NCBI RefSeq assembly: GCF_030272615.1
Contig: NC_081413.1
Location: 443,755,038 to 443,819,037 of the forward strand
Direction: 5' to 3'
From: Cryptomeria japonica
Lineage: Eukaryota > Streptophyta > Pinopsida > Cupressales > Cupressaceae
DNA length: 64,000 nucleotides
Shown: positions 45,021 to 57,047 of the stretch, one piece after another
How positions within the stretch are numbered: position 1 is the first letter of the stretch
Layout: each line of letters begins with the position of its first letter
The notes under the pieces: generated by a model
Database searches by the model: none
Told to the model about the DNA's origin: nothing
The model's input: only the letters and a program-made list of their open reading frames with translations
Made by a program: the position numbers and the translations under genes

Positions 45021-46571
45021 ATGATCTCTGAATTTGAGCCTAAATCATTCAGAGAGGCACATAAAGATGAAGACTGGATCAAGGCAATGGAAGAGGAACT
45101 TGACCAGATAGAGAAAAATGGTACATGGTCTTTGGTACCCAGACCAGAGCATAAAAATGTCATCGGTACCAAATGGGTTTTTAGAAATAAGCTGAATGAG
45201 GATGGCACAATGATTAGGAACAAAGCCAAATTGGTGTGCAAAGGATATGCTCAAGAAGAAGGAGAAGACTATGGAGAAAAATTTGCTTCTGTAGCTAGAT
45301 TGGAAGGAGTTTGTATGCTTCTTGCATATGTAGCTTTTAAAGGTTTCAAAGTATATCAAATGGATGTAAAATCTGCATTCCTAAATGGTGTACTTAAAGA
45401 GGAGGTGTATATTGAGCAACTAGATGGGTTTGCCCTATCTGAAGATAGTGACATGGTATGTAGGCTACATAAAGCATTATATGGTCTAAAGTAGGCACCT
45501 AGAGCATGGTATGAACATCTGCATTCCCATCTTATGAAGATTGGATTTGAGAGAACAAATGAAGATAGCAATATCTACTTGAAGTCTGAAGGAGATCAGA
45601 TCCTGATCTGTGAGGTATTTTTTGATGACATTATCTTTGGTGGAGATGACAAGATGAGTCATGAGTTTGTAGATGAGATGAAGAAAGAGTTTGAGATGTC
45701 ACTCATAGGGGAGATTAAATTCTTCATTATACTGCAGATCTAGCTGATGAAAGATGGAATCTTTATCACTCAGTCCAAGTATGTCAAAGAGGTGTTGAAG
45801 ACCTTTGGCATGGAAGATAGCAAACCAGTTGGTACTCCGATGGTGACTGGTTGTAAACTATCCAAAGAAGATGACTCAGCATTGGTTGATGAGAAGGAAT
45901 AACGATCAATGATTGGTAAGTTGCATTATGTAGTGCATAGCAGACCAAATATTGCACATGTAGTTGGCATTACTGCAAGGTTCCAGAAAAGCCCAAGAGA
46001 ATCCCACTTGGTTGCAGTCAAGCAGATTCTTAGGTATCTGAAGGGAACTGTTGACTATGGATTGTGGTATCCATATAGCAAGGACTTCAACTTGAAAGTA
46101 TACATAGATGCTGATTGGGTAGGTAATGTAGATGACCGGAAAAGCACAACTGGTGGTGCATTCTTTCTCGGTGGTAGACTTGTCTCATGGATGAGTAAGA
46201 AGCAGACTTGTATCTCTCAGTCTACAATGGAAGCAGAGTATGTTCCAGCTTTCATGAACTGCATTCAGACAATTTGGATGAAGCATGTATTAAATGGCTT
46301 CAAAGTTCCTGTATCTGAACCAGTAAGTATATTTTGTGACAATACTAGTGCAATTAATATCTCCAAGAATCCGGTTTTACATTCTAGAACCAAGCACTTT
46401 GAGCTTAAGTATCATTTCTTAAGGGAAAAGGTTCAGAATAAAGAGATTGCACTGGAACATGCTTCCAGTAAGGAGCAGTTATCAAACATATTCACTAAGC
46501 CTCTCCCAAAGGCTACATTTATGTACTTAAGTGGTGAATTAGGGGTGTTGCCCCTTCAGGAGGTAAACTAA
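45021..46571 (+). pseudogene. Element C reverse transcriptase and RNase H
   Basis: RVT_2 motifs in order: [52 protein letters not shown] (catalytic Asp), YGLKxAPRAWYEHLHSHL, VFFDDIIFGGDD (the FVDD box has become FFDD) and SQSKYVKEVLKTFGMEDSKP. RNase H: YIDADWVGNVDDRKSTTGG, SWMSKKQTCISQSTMEAEY, IFCDNTSAINISKN, and the tail TKPLPKATFMYLSGELGVL. The frame matches that of the integrase, so from 43734 on only point stops (45492, 45741, 45900) break it. Region 44823-45020 is a low-complexity Asp/Glu-rich linker in the same frame. Confidence 0.92.
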
Positions 46572-46816
46572 AGGTATATGCTCCACATTAGTCAGGTATT
46601 GCATAGTCAAATTTTTCTTCAGGATTGATGTGTTGAAGGATGCTACTCCTCAGGGGGAGCAACATTATGGAATAGGGAAGCTTGTGCCTCCACTTTGGCA
46701 TTGTTGTCAAAGGGGGAGAAGATGTGAAGTGGAGAAGATATTTGCAGAAATTGGGGGAGAAAATGTGAAGCAGAGAGATATCTTTGTATATTGCCATCAA
46801 TGCCAAAGGGAGAGAT
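46572..46816 (+). promoter_or_regulatory. 3' untranslated region and polypurine tract of element C
   Basis: AAAGGGAGAGA (46805-46815) abuts the 3' LTR. Three similar tracts precede it: CAGGGGGAGCA (~46652), CAAAGGGGGAGAAG (~46708) and TTGGGGGAGAAA (~46752). Confidence 0.8.
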
Positions 46817-48310
46817 TGTTGGCATTATGTGAACCGGTATGAGGACATAATGCCATTGTATGTTGTCATTGATGTCAATATGCTAAAGAGGTGAGAACCG
46901 GCATATGTGAGAACTCGTATAACACTGTGAACTGACATTTGTGCCAAAGTGAAGCGGTGTGTTTATTCAGAGTGAACCGGCATATGGTTATGGGAATCGG
47001 CACATGGAAGTGTTGTATGACTACTGTTTGGTAGTCTCAACTTTAGAGTTTTTGGTTGAAGTGCTTCAAGCTTGTGTGGCTCAATCGGTGACTTTGTGTG
47101 ATGAGTTAGCATGGTAACGAAGAACAGATCATGTTGCCACTTAAGCCTTGTGTGCATGAAGGATCTTGCATGAAGGAGATTGTTTCTATCTACCTTGGGA
47201 ATGTGCGAAGTCTATAAACGGTGATAACATGTGATGGGTTATCAGTCACTATGAAATCAATGGAAAATAGACGATGGAGAATGTCTTGAGATTGGATCAA
47301 GACTTTTGCATTTAATGCAGTATGCTCAATGGTCAGGATGGAACCGTTTGAATTCCTTAACCTAACAGGTTTAGGGTTTAGGGTTTATGCTACTGACCTA
47401 TCTATTTTCCTATAAGGTCGATGTTGTGATTCTTCCTGAGGTTGTTGGAAAAAGTTGTGTGTGTGTATCCAAGAGAAGGGATCCATGATTATTGGTACAC
47501 CAGAGGAGAAAAGTGATAGCTGCAGAGTGTAAGTGTAGAAGGTGAAGAGGAGCTTAAGCGGATCTGCATTGGCATTGAGTGTTGTTACCAGATCATTGTA
47601 ATATATGTTGATCTCTAACAACCTCAATAGTTGGAAAATCCCTTAACAGGGTAGCCTTAACCGGCTTGTTGTAAATCCTTTAACAGGGTGACTCAAAACC
47701 ATTGAGTTCTTGAAATCCCCTAACAAGGTAACCTTTAACAGGGTGTAACCCTTAATTGGGTATTCTAGCCATCCCCTAACTGGGTGATCCCTAACACGAT
47801 TGGTTCCTAACAGAACCTATTGTATCAGTCTTTAATCAGACAAGGCTCCTAATAGAGCATACTTCTAAAGAGTTCAAAAATAAGCTTGTGGGTATTCATC
47901 CCCATCGTGGTTTTTCCTAGTTGGGTTTCCATGTGAAAAATATGTGTGTCATGTGTGATGTCTTCTTCAGGTGATGCTATGTTGTTTTCTGTCAAGTGGT
48001 GAATCATGTTGATCTAGTTGCTTATATGCATATCTTTGATGTTAGATTACATGTCCATGCATTAAGGTGAAATAGAAATGAAGTTTTAGATTATATGAGA
48101 AGATAAGTGTCAACCTGTTTATGCTTGTCTTAGTTATTCTGGTTGTTGTTGGTTGTACTTTGTTTAAGGACTGGTGTTACTATTTGTCTGTCAATGCATA
48201 GTGTCTGCTGACAAACCAGTTTAAGAGTTTGTTTTTGTCTGTACTGATTATTGATTCACCCCCCCCTCTCAGTATCGGTTTGGTACTATCTATTCATCAT
48301 TGAGTTATCA
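46817..48310 (+). repeat. 3' LTR of element C
   Basis: The partner of 41036-42520. It keeps a perfect two-unit telomere-like stretch TTTAGGGTTTAGGGTTTA (47370-47387) and the CCTTAACAGGGT repeats (47635-47860). Confidence 0.93.
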
Positions 48311-48633
48311 TTTTGTTCTCTATCCTTTAGGAAAGGCTCCTAAAAAGCCACCTTTCAAGTTTGAACCTATGTGGTCCAGAGATCAGTCTTTTTTGCCCTT
48401 TTTAAAAGATTGGTGGATGTTTGCTCCCTTTGTGGAAGGATCTAGAATGTATCAGATTGTGAAGAAGCTTGTATTTCTTAAAGAACAAATTAGAGAATGG
48501 AATCTTCTTCATTTTAAAAATATTTTTTGGGAGAAGCCTAGGATTCAAGATGAAATTGAAGAGTTGAATTAATTTATTCTAAATAATGGCATAGACTTTG
48601 TATCCTTTAATAAGCATAAATCCTTGAACACAC
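48311..48633 (+). pseudogene. LINE L ORF2, linker between endonuclease and reverse transcriptase
   Basis: Right after element C the LINE frame continues (with one frameshift) as FKFEPMWSRDQSFLPFLKDW, WNLLHFKNIFWEKPRIQDE and IEELN, the conserved region before the RT core in plant L1 LINEs. Element D interrupts it at 48634. The 5-bp flanks of D are CACAC and TGCAC (3 of 5 match), and the LINE frame resumes at 62519 with QLDEVLAYEESYW. Confidence 0.8.
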
Positions 48634-50171
48634 TGATAACTCAATGATGAACAATAAGTACCAAACCAGTACTGAGAGGAGGGGGGTGAATTAGTTGAGT
48701 CACAAATTATTTTTACAAACCGGTTTGATTGCAAACACTGCAAATGTCTAACAGACAATAACATCGGTCTAAAGCAGAGTGCAACCGGTAAAGCTAAGAA
48801 TGGCTGTGACAAGCATTAACCGGTTAATCACTTAACTTTCTACTCAACTAAATACTACACTTCCATTTCACCCTTATGCATGAATAGGTAATCTATCATC
48901 AGAAATATAATAACACCTAGCTCAGCATGATTTACCTTCAGACACAAATCACTTAAATCAGCACATGAAAAATACTACACATGACACAGATTTTTCACGT
49001 GGAAACCCAATTGGGAAAAACCACGGTGGGGATGAATACCCACAAGCTTCTTTTGAACTCTTTAGAAGTCCACTTTGTTAGGAGCCTAGTTCGGTTAAAG
49101 ACTGTTACAACAGGTTCTACTAGGAACTGATCCTGTTAGGGATCACTCGGTTAAGGGTTAAACCCTGTTAGAGGTTACCTTGTTAGAGGATTTCAAGAAC
49201 TTAATTAGTTTGAGTCACCCTGTTAAAGGATTTACAAGCAGCTGATTAAAGCTACCCAGTTAAGGGATTTTCCAACTATTGAAGTGGCTAAAGATCAACA
49301 GGTATTACAATGATTTGATAATAGCACTCAATGCCTAATGCAAATCCGCTTAAGTTCCTTCCTTCTGCACACACACAATGTAGGAATCAATCCTCTTATC
49401 TCATTTGGTCTGGTAAGAATCACGTATCTCTACACTTAGACACACACACACACCATTTGCTAAAAACCTCATAAAGAAACACAACATCAACCTTGTAGGA
49501 AATAGATAGGTCAATAACATAAACCCTAAACCCTAAAACATTTAGGTTAAGTAATCAAAATAGTTCAATCCTGACCATTGAACACATTGCATTGAATCTC
49601 AATACATTCTCCATCATTCATTATTCACCGCTTTCATGGCGTCTTGTAACCCATCACACGTTCTCCATTGTTTATAGAGACTTCGCATATTCCTGAGGTA
49701 GATAGGATCGATCTCCTTCATGCAAGATCCTTAAAGTGCTCAAGGAGATGTGGCAACATGATTTGATCTTCACTACAATTCTAACTCATCATACGATGTC
49801 ATTGGTTGAATCACATAGGCTTGGAACACTTCAACTGTAAACCCTTAAGCTAAGACTACCAATTGGTTAGTCATATCATGTTAAGTCTTCATAGAGAACA
49901 TTCCATATGTCGGTTCACATTTCATCATACCAATTCTCTTGGACAAACATACCACTTCACCTATTTCTCAATATATCGGTTTATACCACTATACCGGTTC
50001 ACTTTGCCAATTGTTTAGCTTCAATATACCCATTCACTTCTTTGCACATATATTGGTTCATTACATTGTATCGGTTCACTTTTCAGCATATTACCGGTTC
50101 ACTCTCCAACATATTGACATCAATGACAAGATAATATCATCATGTCAACATACTCAGCACAAATTCCAACA
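48634..50171 (-). repeat. 3' LTR of element D
   Basis: It carries the G box, GGGAAAAACCACGGTGGG near 49012, CCTGTTAGGGAT-type repeats at 49075-49270, and AAACCCTAAACCCTAAAA (49521-49538). It ends CCAACA next to the polypurine tract. Confidence 0.9.
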
Positions 50172-50420
50172 ATCTCCCCCCTTGGCATTGATGACAATAT
50201 ACAAAGATCTCTCTTTCTGCTTCACATCTTCTCCCCATTACTATGGATATCTTCTTCGCTTCACATCTTCTCCCCCTTTGACAACAATTCCAAAGTGGAG
50301 GCACAAGCTCTCTTGTTCCACTATGCTGCTCCCCCTGAGGAGTAGTATCCATCAACACATCAATCCAGAAAAATTGTGGACGGGACACTGCCATACCTGA
50401 CTGATGTGGAGCACATATTT
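50172..50420 (-). promoter_or_regulatory. Polypurine tract and 3' untranslated region of element D
   Basis: Minus strand CAAGGGGGGAGAT (50184-50172) abuts the LTR. Similar tracts recur at ~50232, ~50270 and ~50328. Confidence 0.75.
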
Positions 50421-51753
50421 TTAGTTCACCTCTTGAAGGGGCAACACCCCTAATTCATCTCTCAAATAGGTAAATATAGCCTTTGGTAGAGGCTTGGTGA
50501 ATATGTCTACTAACTGCTCCTTATTGGAAACATGTTCCAACACAACCTCTTTTTTATGAACCTTCTCCCTCAAGAAATGATACTTGAGCTCAAAGTGCTT
50601 GGTTCTAGCATGTAAAACTAGATTCTTGGAAATGTTAATTGCACTTGTATTGTCAAAAAATATGCTTACCGGTTCAGATACAGGAACTTTGAAGCCATTC
50701 AATACATGTGTCATCCAAATAGTCTGGGTGCAGTTCATAAAAGCTGCAACATACTCCACTTTTGCTGTAGACTAAGAGATACAACTCTTCTTTTTACTCA
50801 TCCATGAGACCAGTCTACCACCAAGGAAGAATGCACCACCAGTTGTGCTCTTCCAGTCATCTACATTACTAGCCCATTCAACATCTATGAACACTTTCAG
50901 GTTGAAATCATTATTGTATGGATACCATAACCCATAGTCAATAGTTCCCTTCAGATATCTAAGAATCCACTTGACTGCTACCAAGTGGGATTCTTTAGGG
51001 CTTTGCTGAAATCGAGCAGTAATACCCACTACATGTGCAATGTTCGGTCTACTATGCACTACATAATGCAACTTACCAATCATTGATCAATAATCCTTCT
51101 CATTTACCATCGCTGAGTCATCTTCTTTTGATAGCTTACAACTAGTCGCCATTGGTGTACCAACTGGTTTACTATCTTCCATGCCAAAGGTCTTCAACAC
51201 CTCTTTGACATACTTGGACTGAGTAATAAAGATTCCATCTTTCATTTGTTGAATCTGTAGTCCAATGAAGAACTTAATCTCCCCTATGAGTGACATTTCA
51301 AATTCCTTTTTCATCTCATCAATAAATTCATGACTCATCTGTCATCACCTCCAAAGATGATGTCATCAACAAATACTTCACAGATCAGAATCTAATCTCC
51401 TTCTGATTTCAAGTAGATTTTTTTATCTTCACTTGTTCTTTCAAATCCAATCTTCACAAGATGGGAGTGTAAGCATTCATACCATGCTCTAGGTGTTTGC
51501 TTCAGTCCATACAAGGTTTTATGTAGCCTACACACCATGTCACTATCTTCTGATAGAGAAAACCCATCTCATTGTTCTATATACACCTCCTCTTCAAATA
51601 TTCCATTTAGGAATGCGGATTTTACATCCATTTTATATACCTTGAATCATTTAAAAGATGCATATCCAAGAAGCATGCGAACTCCTTCCAATCTAGCTAC
51701 TGGGGCAAAGGTTTCTCCATAGTCTTCTCCTTCTTCATGAGTGTATCCTTTAC
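50421..51753 (-). pseudogene. Element D RNase H and reverse transcriptase (D1 part)
   Basis: Reading right to left from the E junction: RT motifs near [18 protein letters not shown] (~51640-51585), YGLKQTPRAWYE, FVDD region (~51365), then 51338-51087 MSHEFIDEMKKEFEMSLIGE ... PVGTPMATSCKL, 51083-50772 GKLHYVVHSRPNIAHVVG and DWKSTTGGAFFLGGRL, and 50759-50421 IFFDNTSAINISKN ... TKPLPKAIFTYLRDELGVL. Stops lie near 51084, 50770 and elsewhere. The RT is cut by E at 51754. Confidence 0.85.
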
Positions 51754-52817
51754 TGTTAGGTCCTAGAGACAACTGAGAGAGGGGGGGGGTCAATCAGTTG
51801 TCAACAACTTTCATACCAAAAAAAACATAACCACTTTGATGATTAATACCGGTAGATCAGTTAAGTATGCCGGTAAATAGTTTTAATAGTTAATAGCTAT
51901 ACCGGTAAAGATTAATGCATGAAACATAAACACAAAGTCATCCACAACACATGACACCAATATTTGTACATGGAAACCCTATAAGGGGAAAAACCATGGT
52001 GGGAAACCTTACCCACAATCAGATGATACTACTGCAGATAGTAAGTGTACATAGATGGGGTTTGCACATGCAGAAAGGCCAATAGCCTAGAGCTCACTGC
52101 TCAATCACAAAATGGGAGTCACACTGACTACAGTTGGATGGTTAAATCCAATAAGAATGTATTGCACAAAATAGCATCTCCATATGCTAGATTCAGTACC
52201 AGTGTAATGCTGATATGCTTTCACAAAAACCTAGCTTCACCTTCAAATGATGTCTTCATGTATAGCTCTACTTAATCTCGCATATACCTTCACAAAATTC
52301 TTTTCTACATTCCACATTCGATCTTACAAATAAGATCTTACATTTATACCATAACCTAAGACCAATTTTAGTAGGTCAGCTCTACAAGATATTACAATAA
52401 AAACATTTTACAAACAATATAATATCCAATGCAATAACTGATTGAACATGTCAGCTTAATGTATTTACAACAATAATTAATCATTTCCTTAGCGTGCCAT
52501 GCTGATCTAGAAAAGATAAACCTATCGGTGTAACCCTAGGTAACCCTGGACCTATTTGCCGATAAAAGCAAATATGCAAATATGAATATACTAATGAACA
52601 AAACTCTAGGACAAAATGTCCAAAAGATGTCTTCGACATTACCAAATGTCTTCCACATAATTCCGAGTGTTGGTGATCATTATATCCTATTGGTGAACCA
52701 TATACCAGTAATTGTGCAATAGTTACTTGCTTGCCGGTGAATACTGCTGGATCTCCAAAGTGCTAGTGTTTTAGTGGGTGTTGACATCAATGACAAAACC
52801 ATACCAAAATACCAACA
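51754..52817 (-). repeat. 3' LTR of element E
   Basis: TGTTAGGTCC...CCAACA on the plus strand, next to a polypurine tract. It contains GAGAGGGGGGGGG and GGGGAAAAACCATGGTGGG, shared with the other LTRs. Confidence 0.9.
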
Positions 52818-53196
52818 ATCTCCTCCTTTGGCATTGATGGCAACACAAGATGGAAAAACCATCAAAGTGCCAAAATAGAAATGCCAAGTATCAAAAACTA
52901 ACAATCTTCGAAAAGATTATAACCAGAAATCAGAGAGTAATAATCTCTCCTAAACAACAATCTCTTCCCCTAGGGGCAACATGTGTTATCCAAGGTTTCC
53001 ATACCAATTTTTTCAAAAGATAATGTGTTCTTCCATATATATCTCTCCCCCTTTGACATCAAATGCCAAAGTTACAATAATACCAAGTTCATATACAAAA
53101 TACCAACTACTCCCCCTGAGAAGTAGCTTCCTCATCAAAGACCGGAGTAAAAGTTTTGTCTTTTAATTTTGCCAGTTGATGACAACCATCAACTAT
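52818..53196 (-). promoter_or_regulatory. Polypurine tract and 3' untranslated region of element E
   Basis: Minus strand AAAGGAGGAGAT (52829-52818) abuts the LTR. Similar tracts lie at ~52965, ~53043 and ~53110. No ORF. Confidence 0.75.
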
Positions 53197-54348
53197 CTAA
53201 GTCTCTACCAGTGGTGGTATAAATCCAAGTTGATCTCTGAAATATTCAAAAGTCTCCTTAGGCAATGATTTTGTAAAAATATCTGCAAGTTGTTCTTTAG
53301 TGTTCACATAAACTAGTTTTATCTCCTTTTCTTTAACTTTTTCCCTTAGAAAATTCAGTTTGATAGAAACATGTTTTGTTTTAGAATGTAGTACTGGATT
53401 CTTAGATATGTCAATTGCTGTAGTGTTATCACAATATATGGTAATAGGTTCCTTGCATTTTATCTTTATGTCTTTCAACATTTGCTTAAGCCATAGTACC
53501 TATGTACAGTTAGTTGTTGCTGCAACATATTCTGATTCTGCTGTTGATAAAGATGTACAACTTTGTTTCTTACTCAACCAAGAAAATAATCTCTTTCCAA
53601 GAAATAATGCTCTGGTGGTGGTGCTTTTTCTATCATCCACATCTCCTGCCCAATTTGCATCTGTGTATGCACATAATTCAAAGTTTTCATCCCTAGGATA
53701 CCATAATCCAAGATTTATAGTACCTTGTAAGTACCGAAAAATCCTTTTTACTGCTGATTCATGATTTTCTCTATGATTACTCTGAAATCTTGAAACAATA
53801 CATACTACATTCATAATATCAAGTCTGGTTTGTGTCAAATACAGTAAACCTCCTATCATTGATTTGTATCTAGTTGGATTAATAGGTGTAGATTCATCCC
53901 TTTGAGATAATTTGTCATTTGTAGTCATAGGTGTGCTTACGGGTTTAGAGTTCTCCATCCCAAATTTCTTTAGTAACTCTTTTAATTATTTGGATTGACT
54001 CAAGAATATACCTTTGTCAGTTTGTGAAATCTGCAATCCTAAAAAGTATTTTATTTCTCCAATCATAGACATTTCAAATTCTTGCTGCATTTTAGTAGAA
54101 AATTCCTTACATAAACCATCTTCTCCTCCAAAGATTATATCATCAACAAATACTTCTATAATCAACATGTCCTCATTAGCTATTTTTTAATATAAATTGT
54201 TGTCTACATTTCCTTTAGTAAAACCAATCTTTAAAAGACACTTATCCAATCTTGCATACCAAGCTCTTAGGGCTTGTTTCAGTCCATACAGAGCTTTCCT
54301 TAATCTACAAACCATATCATTGTCATCTATCAAATAAAATCCATCAGG
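53197..54348 (-). pseudogene. Element E RNase H and C-terminal reverse transcriptase
   Basis: From 54348 leftward: [40 protein letters not shown] (the catalytic FVDD at ~54155), KYFLGLQISQTDKGIFLSQS, PVSTPMTTNDKLS, YTDANWAGDVDDRKSTT, FSWLSKKQSCTSLSTAESEY and IYCDNTTAIDISKNPVLHSK, ending PKETFEYFRDQLGFIPP at 53197. Stops near 54189, 53984 and 53498 interrupt it. All RNase H catalytic-region acidic residues appear to be retained. Confidence 0.9.
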
Positions 54349-55491
54349 TTATTCAATGTATACTTCCTCTTCAAGATCTCCATTCAAAAATGCACATTTA
54401 ATGTCCATTTGATAAAATTTGTAGTTCTTGTGTTCTGCAAAAGCCAAGAATAATCTGACTGCCTCAATTCTAGCTACCGGTGCAAAGGTTTCATTGTAAT
54501 CAGCTCCTTTCTGAGAATATTCCTTACACACTAGCCTTTCTTTATTTTTGACAACCTTACCATCTTCATTAAGATTGTTTCTGAATACCCATTTGGTTCC
54601 AATTACATTTTTATCTTTAGGTCGGGGAACTAATGTCCAAGTGTTATTTTTCTCAATTTGTTCTAATTCTTCTTCCATAACTTTAATCCAAAATTTATCT
54701 TCATATGCCTCATTAACAGATGATGGTTCAATTTGAGAAATAAGACATACCTCTTCATTTGTCAATCTTCCTCTTGTCATAACTCCTTTAAATTTATTTG
54801 CAATTATCTGATCTTTAGAATGATTCAATCTTACATACCGGGGTGTCTTTGTTTGTTGTTGTTCTTCAATTATTGTGTAATCCTCAAATGGTACCAGGAT
54901 AACTAGATCTTCATTTTGTACCGGTGGATTTGGTGTAGGTTCATTTGTCACAAATTCTATTGCCGGTTCAGAGTCTATATACCTTGAAGTTCCTCTAAAT
55001 TGTTCATCAATTTTTACATTTGTACTCGCAACAATTTTCTGTAATCTCTTGTTAAAACATCTATATGCCTTGCTCTTAGATGAATAACCAAGAAATATTC
55101 CTTCATCACTTCTAGGATCAAATTTTCCAATATACTCATCTCTTCTAATATAACATTTACTTCCAAAAATTCTGAAATATTTAAGAGTAGGAGTATTACC
55201 AAACCATAGTTCATGAGGGGTCTTACCAGTTTCACCTTTGATGTGAACTTTGTTGAATGTATAGACTGCTATGGTGACTGCTTCTCTCCAATACACATGT
55301 GGTAAATTTGCTTCTGATAACATACTTCTTGCTGCATCCAAGATAGTTCTATTTTTCCTTTCAACAACTCCATTCTATTGTGGTGTCCAGGGTGCTGATA
55401 GCTGTCTTCTGATTCCATTCACTTCATAGAATGTATTAAATTCCTTAGATGTGAATTCTCCTCCTTGATCTGATCTTAAACATTTGATTTT
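54349..55491 (-). pseudogene. Element E integrase C-terminal half and reverse transcriptase N-terminal half
   Basis: A 330-codon open frame (55341-54349) covers LDAARSMLSEANLPHVYWRE (in part), [94 protein letters not shown] and [19 protein letters not shown]. Upstream, 55491-55342 has CLRSDQGGEFTSKEFNTFY (second catalytic Asp) and WTPQxNGVVERKNR (Glu), with a TAG where Gln is expected. This is one of the longest open frames in the window. Confidence 0.92.
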
Positions 55492-56577
55492 CTAACTGGT
55501 TTCATTTTCAACCATTGCTTTGAATAGTTTGAACTTTCCAAGTGCTTTTGATTTTTTTCTAGGAAAAGTAACCCAACATATTCTAGAATAGTCATCAATG
55601 ATTAGCATGAAATATCTATCACCTTGTAAGCTTTTAGTTCTAGTTGGACCACATAAATCAGTGTGAATCAAATCAAGAGCATTATTGTATTTTTCTGGAA
55701 TACTTTTGAAACTAGCTCTAACTTGTTTTCCAAATTGACATTCCTTACATATTGTATTCTGAGGTTTGACAATTTTAGGTAGATCTCTAACTGCCTTAGA
55801 AGTACTGATCTTTACTGTGCAATTAAAGTTTACATGACAGAGTCTCTTATGCCATAACCAACTTTCATCTATATGTGCAATCAAGCATGTCTTTTCATTG
55901 TTATTCAAATGAAAGATATTACCTCTAGTCTGATTACCGGTTGCAATTTCCAAACTAGTTCTATTCATGATTTTGCATTTTCTATTTTTAAATTGTAACT
56001 GAAATCCTTTCTCAACTAATTGACCAACACTTAAAAGATTATGCTTTAATCCTTCAACATAGTAGACATTGTCAGTGTTATGCTTACCATCAAGAGATAT
56101 TGTACCCTTACCTTTGATTGAACAGGCTTTGTCATCTCCAAATCTTACTAAACCTCCATTGTATTCTTGAAAGTTCAAGAATTTACCTTTGTCACCTGTC
56201 ATATGATGTGAGCATCCTGAGTCAATGATCCATTCATCCTTTACTTCAACTTTAGCTACTAGGGCTTGTTCTACCGGTTGAGCAGTAGGTGTCGGTTGAT
56301 CTTCTCTTATAGCAACAAAAACCCATCCATTGTCTGCTGGATCCTCATCAGAATCATCAGTCACACCTTCATCAGCAATGTAACAAGATTTGTCTTTGTT
56401 CCTCTTGAATCTGTATCTCTGATATTCAAGATTAGACTTGTATGTCCTTCTAGCTTCTTTTCTTAGTCTAGCATGTCTATTAGGGCATCTCGAAGCCATA
56501 TGACCAATCTTATTGCAATTAAAACATTTAAAGGGTGTTTTACCTTCATACTTACTTCCAATTGGACCTCTAGGCAT
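55492..56577 (-). pseudogene. Element E zinc knuckle, protease and integrase N-terminal half
   Basis: A 361-codon open frame. CFNCNKIGHMASRC (~56526-56485) is an intact CCHC knuckle, EWIIDSGCSHHMTGDKGKF (~56235-56175) the protease active site, LKHNLLSVGQLVEKGFQL the pre-integrase segment, SWLWHKRLCHVNF ... CKECQFGKQ the integrase zinc-binding site, and FMLIIDDYSRICWVTF (~55610) the first integrase catalytic Asp. The frame ends at 55492 with an AGT-TAG, one codon from the next integrase motif, and continues after the stop. Confidence 0.92.
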
Positions 56578-56991
56578 TTTCCTTGCAAATAGTGCTTCAA
56601 GTTCTTCAAGTTCTTCATTTTCTTTCCTACTTTCTTCAAGTTCTCTTGCATAAAAGGCTTTCCAATCAGATTTATCAAATGATGGAGTAGATGATGTTGA
56701 TGCTTTAAAGGCTAAATCTGTCTTTATAAGTAGATCTATCTGATAATCCCATGATTTGTTGATTTGATAATACGCTCAAAAGTTCTTCTCTTGCTTTGCA
56801 ATCATTTTCCTCATCTTTAGCCAAGGTAGCTGGACTGGGTTGACCAGATACAGCAGCAGTATAACCTTTCTTTGTAACTTCCAGACATCTTTACCAATGC
56901 AATTTAGATGTGTCTCCATTCTGATCTTCCATATGCCATAGTTGGTTCCATCAAGTTTAGGATTGTCCTTCCTGAAATAATTAGTAGACAT
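56578..56991 (-). pseudogene. Element E gag, N-terminal part with internal deletion
   Basis: Starts at ATG 56991 (MSTNYFRKDNPKLDGTNYG). Near 56725 the sequence passes from the segment equivalent to SNQKIMGLLDRS of element A straight to the segment equivalent to KTNLAFKAS, so about 370 bp encoding most of the UBN2 gag core is missing. It rejoins the zinc-knuckle frame via WKAFYARELEESRKENE. The frame shifts in the first 200 bp. Confidence 0.85.
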
Positions 56992-57033
56992 TGGATCTCC
57001 TCAAGTTGTTAAACTTCTACAAAAGAGGACTAG

Positions 57034-57045
57034 GCTCTGATACCA
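57034..57045 (-). promoter_or_regulatory. Primer binding site of element E
   Basis: The minus strand reads TGGTATCAGAGC, the exact initiator-Met complement, 2 bp inside the 5' LTR. Confidence 0.92.
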
Positions 57046-57047
57046 AT

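Larger units (their letters stand above)
41036..48310 (+). mobile_element. Element C: near-complete Copia LTR retrotransposon (plus)
   Basis: LTRs 41036-42520 and 46817-48310 (1,485 and 1,494 bp) begin TGTTGGCATTATG and end ATCA. Outside both is TTTTG (41031-41035 and 48311-48315), a perfect 5-bp target duplication. The primer site, gag, protease, integrase, RT, RNase H and polypurine tract are in Copia order. Lesions are one ~70-bp deletion (near 43740) and about nine point stops. It lies inside LINE L ORF2 and is the same family as D. Confidence 0.95.

Noticed and set aside
49521-49538. Interstitial telomere
   Set aside because: Only two to three TTTAGGG units, repeated at the same place in LTRs of one family, so they are part of the LTR.
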